Origin: Pseudomonadota bacterium
GTDB taxonomy: Bacteria; Pseudomonadota; Alphaproteobacteria; Rhizobiales; Xanthobacteraceae
DNA length: 6,067 bases
Reading direction: 5' to 3'
Assembly (NCBI GenBank): GCA_023390695.1
Contig: JAEWCJ010000196.1
Coordinates: forward strand, 1-6,067
Each line of letters starts with the position of its first letter. The first letter of the stretch is position 1. The notes below the pieces were generated by a model, which made no database searches, was not told the origin of the DNA, and was given only the letters and a program-made list of their open reading frames with translations. Below, in pieces: positions 6,036 through 6,067 of the stretch. The translations under genes were made by a program, and so were the position numbers.

Positions 6036-6067
6036 TGGTTAAGAAATCCCCGTGATTATTGGTGGGA

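Noticed and set aside
1..6067. Mobile elements, CRISPR arrays, RNA genes or a novel multi-gene defence system
   Set aside because: No transposase, integrase, spaced direct repeats, tRNA-like cloverleaf or defence-type gene cluster is visible; the genes are individually typical housekeeping or signalling families in alternating orientation.

Overview
This window looks like ordinary chromosomal DNA of a GC-rich alphaproteobacterium, most likely of the order Hyphomicrobiales (Bradyrhizobium/Rhodopseudomonas/Afipia-like). The support is the strongly GC-biased third codon positions, the protein types present, and a TTAA-N7-TTAA site of the kind bound by the alphaproteobacterial cell-cycle regulator CtrA. 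The taxonomic call is an inference from style and family content; there is no rRNA or marker gene here.

Six protein genes fill the window. From left to right: (1) a 517-residue, almost entirely coiled-coil protein on the minus strand, with a short basic/amphipathic N-terminus and a disordered basic C-terminus, crescentin-like in architecture; (2) a roughly 315-base AT-enriched divergent intergenic region with a CtrA-like box; (3) a plus-strand membrane protein of about 207 residues with two C-terminal transmembrane helices and no recognised family; (4) a minus-strand universal stress protein of the UspF/UspG type, whose stop codon shares one CTAG with the stop of the membrane protein; (5) a minus-strand SixA-type phosphohistidine phosphatase, 98 bases upstream of the usp gene and possibly cotranscribed with it; (6) a 99-base divergent promoter region; (7) a plus-strand FAD-dependent oxidoreductase of the DAO superfamily with an added C-terminal helix and Lys/Arg/Pro-rich tail; (8) a convergent minus-strand MoxR-family AAA+ ATPase, with its start and part of its promoter region at the right edge.

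The genes do not form one pathway. They are arranged as alternating divergent and convergent single genes or pairs, so the only plausible operon is sixA-usp, a signalling/stress pair. I see no mobile element, CRISPR array, tRNA, rRNA, phage gene or toxin-antitoxin pair, and no clear novel multi-gene system. The points most worth a second look are the coiled-coil protein behind a CtrA-like box, the basic tail on the oxidoreductase, and a MoxR ATPase with no VWA partner gene directly downstream.
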